Shown here in pieces: positions 61,867 to 64,000 of a stretch of DNA of 64,000 nt; position 1 is the stretch's first letter; each line of letters opens with the position of its first letter. This stretch comes from VAZQ01 sp035293945 (GTDB lineage: Bacteria; Pseudomonadota; Alphaproteobacteria; Rhizobiales; Xanthobacteraceae), in the NCBI GenBank assembly GCA_035293945.1, contig DATGLV010000024.1:1-64000 (forward strand). Reading direction: 5' to 3'. The notes beneath the pieces are model-generated. The model was not told the DNA's origin. It worked only from the letters and a program-made list of their open reading frames with translations, and did not search any database. The translations under genes were made by a program, and so were the position numbers.

Positions 61867-64000
61867 CTCTGTTCGCCGAGCGCGCGCGTGGTGATGTCGG
61901 CGACATCGCGCGACAGCGACGGCGAGGCGGCGATGCGGCGCAAAGCGGCCTGTGCCAATGCCCGCCGCGCCGGCTCGAGCACACGCCAGCTCTTCAGCGC
62001 AGCGAGCAAGCGCGCCGCTACTTGCGGGTTGCGGGCATCGAGCGCCAGCACGGTATCGACCAGGAAGTAGTAACCGGCGCCATCGGCGCGGTTGAACTGC
62101 GTCTGGTTCGACATCGCGAAGGCGCCGATGAGTGCGCGGACCCGATTGGGATTGGTAAACGAGAAAGCCGGGTGGTTGGTCAGCGCCTTGACACGGTCAA
62201 GCGTTGCCGGCTCCGGGATCGCCGCTTGCAGCGACAGCCACTTGTCGACGATCAGCGGGTCCTGTCCGTAGCGAGAATAGAAGTCTTCGAGCGCGCGCTG
62301 CCGCTCCGGCACGTCACGCAGCGACAGCGTGGCGAGCGCCGCCAGCCGATCCGTCATGTTGTCGGCGGCCTGATATTGCCGCGCCGCCAGCGCGACCGCA
62401 TCGCTCTGATCGGCGGCAACCAGAAGATCGAGGCAAACATTGCGCAAGGCGCGGCGGCCTGAGCCCTCGGCATCGGGCCGATAGGGGCCGCCGGCGGCGA
62501 GGTGCTGATAGCGCTCGGTGAGCGCCTTCGCCAGATGCGCTCCGATGGCAGCGCGCAAACCGGCGCGGGCCGAGAAGATCGCGTCTGGATCGATGTCGCG
62601 GCCGATCTCGCGGGCGATGTCGGTCTCGCCGGGCGGTATGAGGGCCTGCGCCGCGAAGGCCGGCTCCAGGCTCTGATCGGCCAGAATCGCTTCGAGCGCC
62701 GCCAGCAGGCCCGGATCATTGCGCGGCGTTTTCCCGGCGCGTAGCGCCGCCACATTATCGATCAAAAGGTGGGTTGCCAGCGTCTGCACCGCCTGCCATC
62801 GATTGAACGGATCGGAGTCGTGGGCGGCGAGGAATCGCAGATCGTCCGCGTCGATATTGGCAACGAGACGGATCGGCGCCGAGAAGCCGCGGTTGAGCGA
62901 GGCGACCGCGGGAGCCGGCACATCGATGAACTCGAAGCTCTCGGACGCTCTGGTGATGGCGATGATGCCGCGCTCGCACGCACGCCCGTCGGCGCGCCTC
63001 AACGGCAGGTCGGCGCCATCGGCTCCGACAAGGCCGATCGCCAGCGGAATGACCATGGGTTCCTTGCTCGGCTGGCCCGGCGTTGGCGGCACCGTTTGGG
63101 CGATCTCCAGGCGATAGCTGCGGCTCGCCGCCTGATAGGTGCCGTTGACCACGACCTCGGGGGTGCCGGCTTGCGAGTACCAGAGCATGAACTGGTCGAG
63201 GTTCTGCCCGGAGACATCGGCAAAGCAGCGGACGAAATCCTCGACGGTGGCCGCCTGGCCGTCATGACGCGCGAAATAGAGGTCCATGCCCGCCCGGAAT
63301 TTTTCCGCACCGAGCAGCGTCTTGAGCATCCGCACGACCTCGGCGCCCTTCTCGTAGACCGTGGTCGTGTAGAAGTTGTTGATCTCGTGATAGACCGACG
63401 GCCGCACCGGATGGGCGAGCGGTCCGGCATCCTCCACGAACTGGTGCGCGCGCAATCCACGTACGTCGCTGATGCGCTCGACCGGCCGCGAGCGCTGATC
63501 GGCGCTGAATTCCTGGTCGCGGAAAACCGTGAGGCCTTCCTTGAGACAAAGCTGGAACCAATCACGGCAGGTGATGCGATTGCCGGTCCAGTTGTGAAAA
63601 TACTCGTGCGCGATCACCGCCTCGATACCGGCAAAATCCGTATCGGTCGCGGTCGCGGGGCTTGCCAGCACGTATTTGTCGTTGAAGACATTGAGGCCCT
63701 TGTTCTCCATCGCCCCCATGTTGAAGTCGGAGACTGCGACGATCATGAAATTGTCGAGATCATATTCGCGGCCGAACGCTTCTTCGTCCCAGCGCATGGC
63801 GCGCTTGAGCGCGTCCATGGCGTAGCCGCAGCGATCCTCCTTGCCGGGCTCGACGAAGATGCGCAAGGCCACCTCGCGTCCCGACATGGTGCGGAAGCGA
63901 TCCTCCACGCAGCCGAGCTTGCCGCCCACCAGCGCAAACAAATAACAAGGCTTCGGATGAGGATCGTGCCAGGTGGCGAAGTGGCGCGTGGTCCCCCCGA
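61863..64000 (-). CDS. pepN: Aminopeptidase N (PepN), 5' end beyond the window
   Basis: This is a zinc aminopeptidase of the M1 family. The visible part covers about 712 residues; the frame is open to the right edge (the last readable residues match the HDPHPKPCYLFALVGGKLG region) and about 160 N-terminal residues are missing. Motifs are GAMENKGLNVFN (exopeptidase GxMEN loop) and HEYFHNWTGNRITCRDW (HExxH zinc site with the distal Glu in KEGLTVFRDQEF). It trims N-terminal residues from peptides in the cytoplasm. It overlaps the convergent small secreted gene by 4 bp. Confidence 0.96.
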   Translation of the reverse strand, partial: GGTTRHFATWHDPHPKPCYLFALVGGKLGCVEDRFRTMSGREVALRIFVEPGKEDRCGYAMDALKRAMRWDEEAFGREYDLDNFMIVAVSDFNMGAMENKGLNVFNDKYVLASPATATDTDFAGIEAVIAHEYFHNWTGNRITCRDWFQLCLKEGLTVFRDQEFSADQRSRPVERISDVRGLRAHQFVEDAGPLAHPVRPSVYHEINNFYTTTVYEKGAEVVRMLKTLLGAEKFRAGMDLYFARHDGQAATVEDFVRCFADVSGQNLDQFMLWYSQAGTPEVVVNGTYQAASRSYRLEIAQTVPPTPGQPSKEPMVIPLAIGLVGADGADLPLRRADGRACERGIIAITRASESFEFIDVPAPAVASLNRGFSAPIRLVANIDADDLRFLAAHDSDPFNRWQAVQTLATHLLIDNVAALRAGKTPRNDPGLLAALEAILADQSLEPAFAAQALIPPGETDIAREIGRDIDPDAIFSARAGLRAAIGAHLAKALTERYQHLAAGGPYRPDAEGSGRRALRNVCLDLLVAADQSDAVALAARQYQAADNMTDRLAALATLSLRDVPERQRALEDFYSRYGQDPLIVDKWLSLQAAIPEPATLDRVKALTNHPAFSFTNPNRVRALIGAFAMSNQTQFNRADGAGYYFLVDTVLALDARNPQVAARLLAALKSWRVLEPARRALAQAALRRIAASPSLSRDVADITTRALGEQS

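Overview
The window looks like chromosomal DNA of a high-GC alphaproteobacterium of the Hyphomicrobiales, most like the Bradyrhizobium / Rhodopseudomonas / Xanthobacteraceae group. This rests on three things read from the sequence: the cytochrome c maturation block (ccmI-E-F-H, called cycHJKL in rhizobia) followed by degP, a two-component pair and glnE; a PepSY / FeuP-type / FeuQ-type cluster just upstream of it; and short intergenic hairpin repeats typical of that group. The species cannot be named from the sequence alone. No rRNA, tRNA, CRISPR array, prophage or insertion sequence was seen.

Layout. 0.6-2.2 kb: two tandem ParA-like P-loop proteins. 2.5-7.2 kb: a complete archaic (Csu-type) chaperone-usher pilus operon with subunit, chaperone, usher and two-domain tip protein. 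7.2-9 kb: a site-2-type protease, a small basic protein and a lipoprotein. 9.1-13.5 kb: an RND efflux pair. 13.7-16.4 kb: a cyclase-family hydrolase, a SET-domain protein and a DUF1254/DUF1214 pair. 16.6-21.2 kb: a class A penicillin-binding protein, a YcgN-type protein and a 14-TM MFS exporter. 21.5-23.8 kb: a fused beta-sandwich / cytochrome c / propeller protein with a small cytochrome c. 24.4-26.8 kb: a PepSY protein, response regulator and histidine kinase. 26.9-28.4 kb: an unrecognised 469-residue protein. 28.7-32.8 kb: cytochrome c maturation. 33-37.3 kb: DegP with a second two-component pair. 37.4-40.4 kb: glnE.

40.6-46.6 kb is the least explained part. Seven genes on one strand encode four secreted proteins of one uncharacterised family, a small secreted DUF6152-like protein and two related multi-pass membrane proteins. 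It looks like one envelope-associated system of unknown function and is the best candidate for something undescribed.

46.7-64 kb holds a PLP-dependent dehydratase, an MmgE/PrpD-family protein, a TfoX-like protein behind a large PAS histidine kinase, an orphan substrate-binding protein, an isoprenylcysteine methyltransferase-like protein, an EcsC-like protein, several secreted proteins of unknown function (one with six four-cysteine repeats), a membrane diguanylate cyclase and the 3' part of pepN, which runs off the right edge.

A multi-hairpin intergenic repeat of about 155-195 bp occurs four times (0.1, 21.3, 47.7 and 54.5 kb). Other short hairpin repeats lie at 10.3, 13.6, 46.6 and 52.5 kb.
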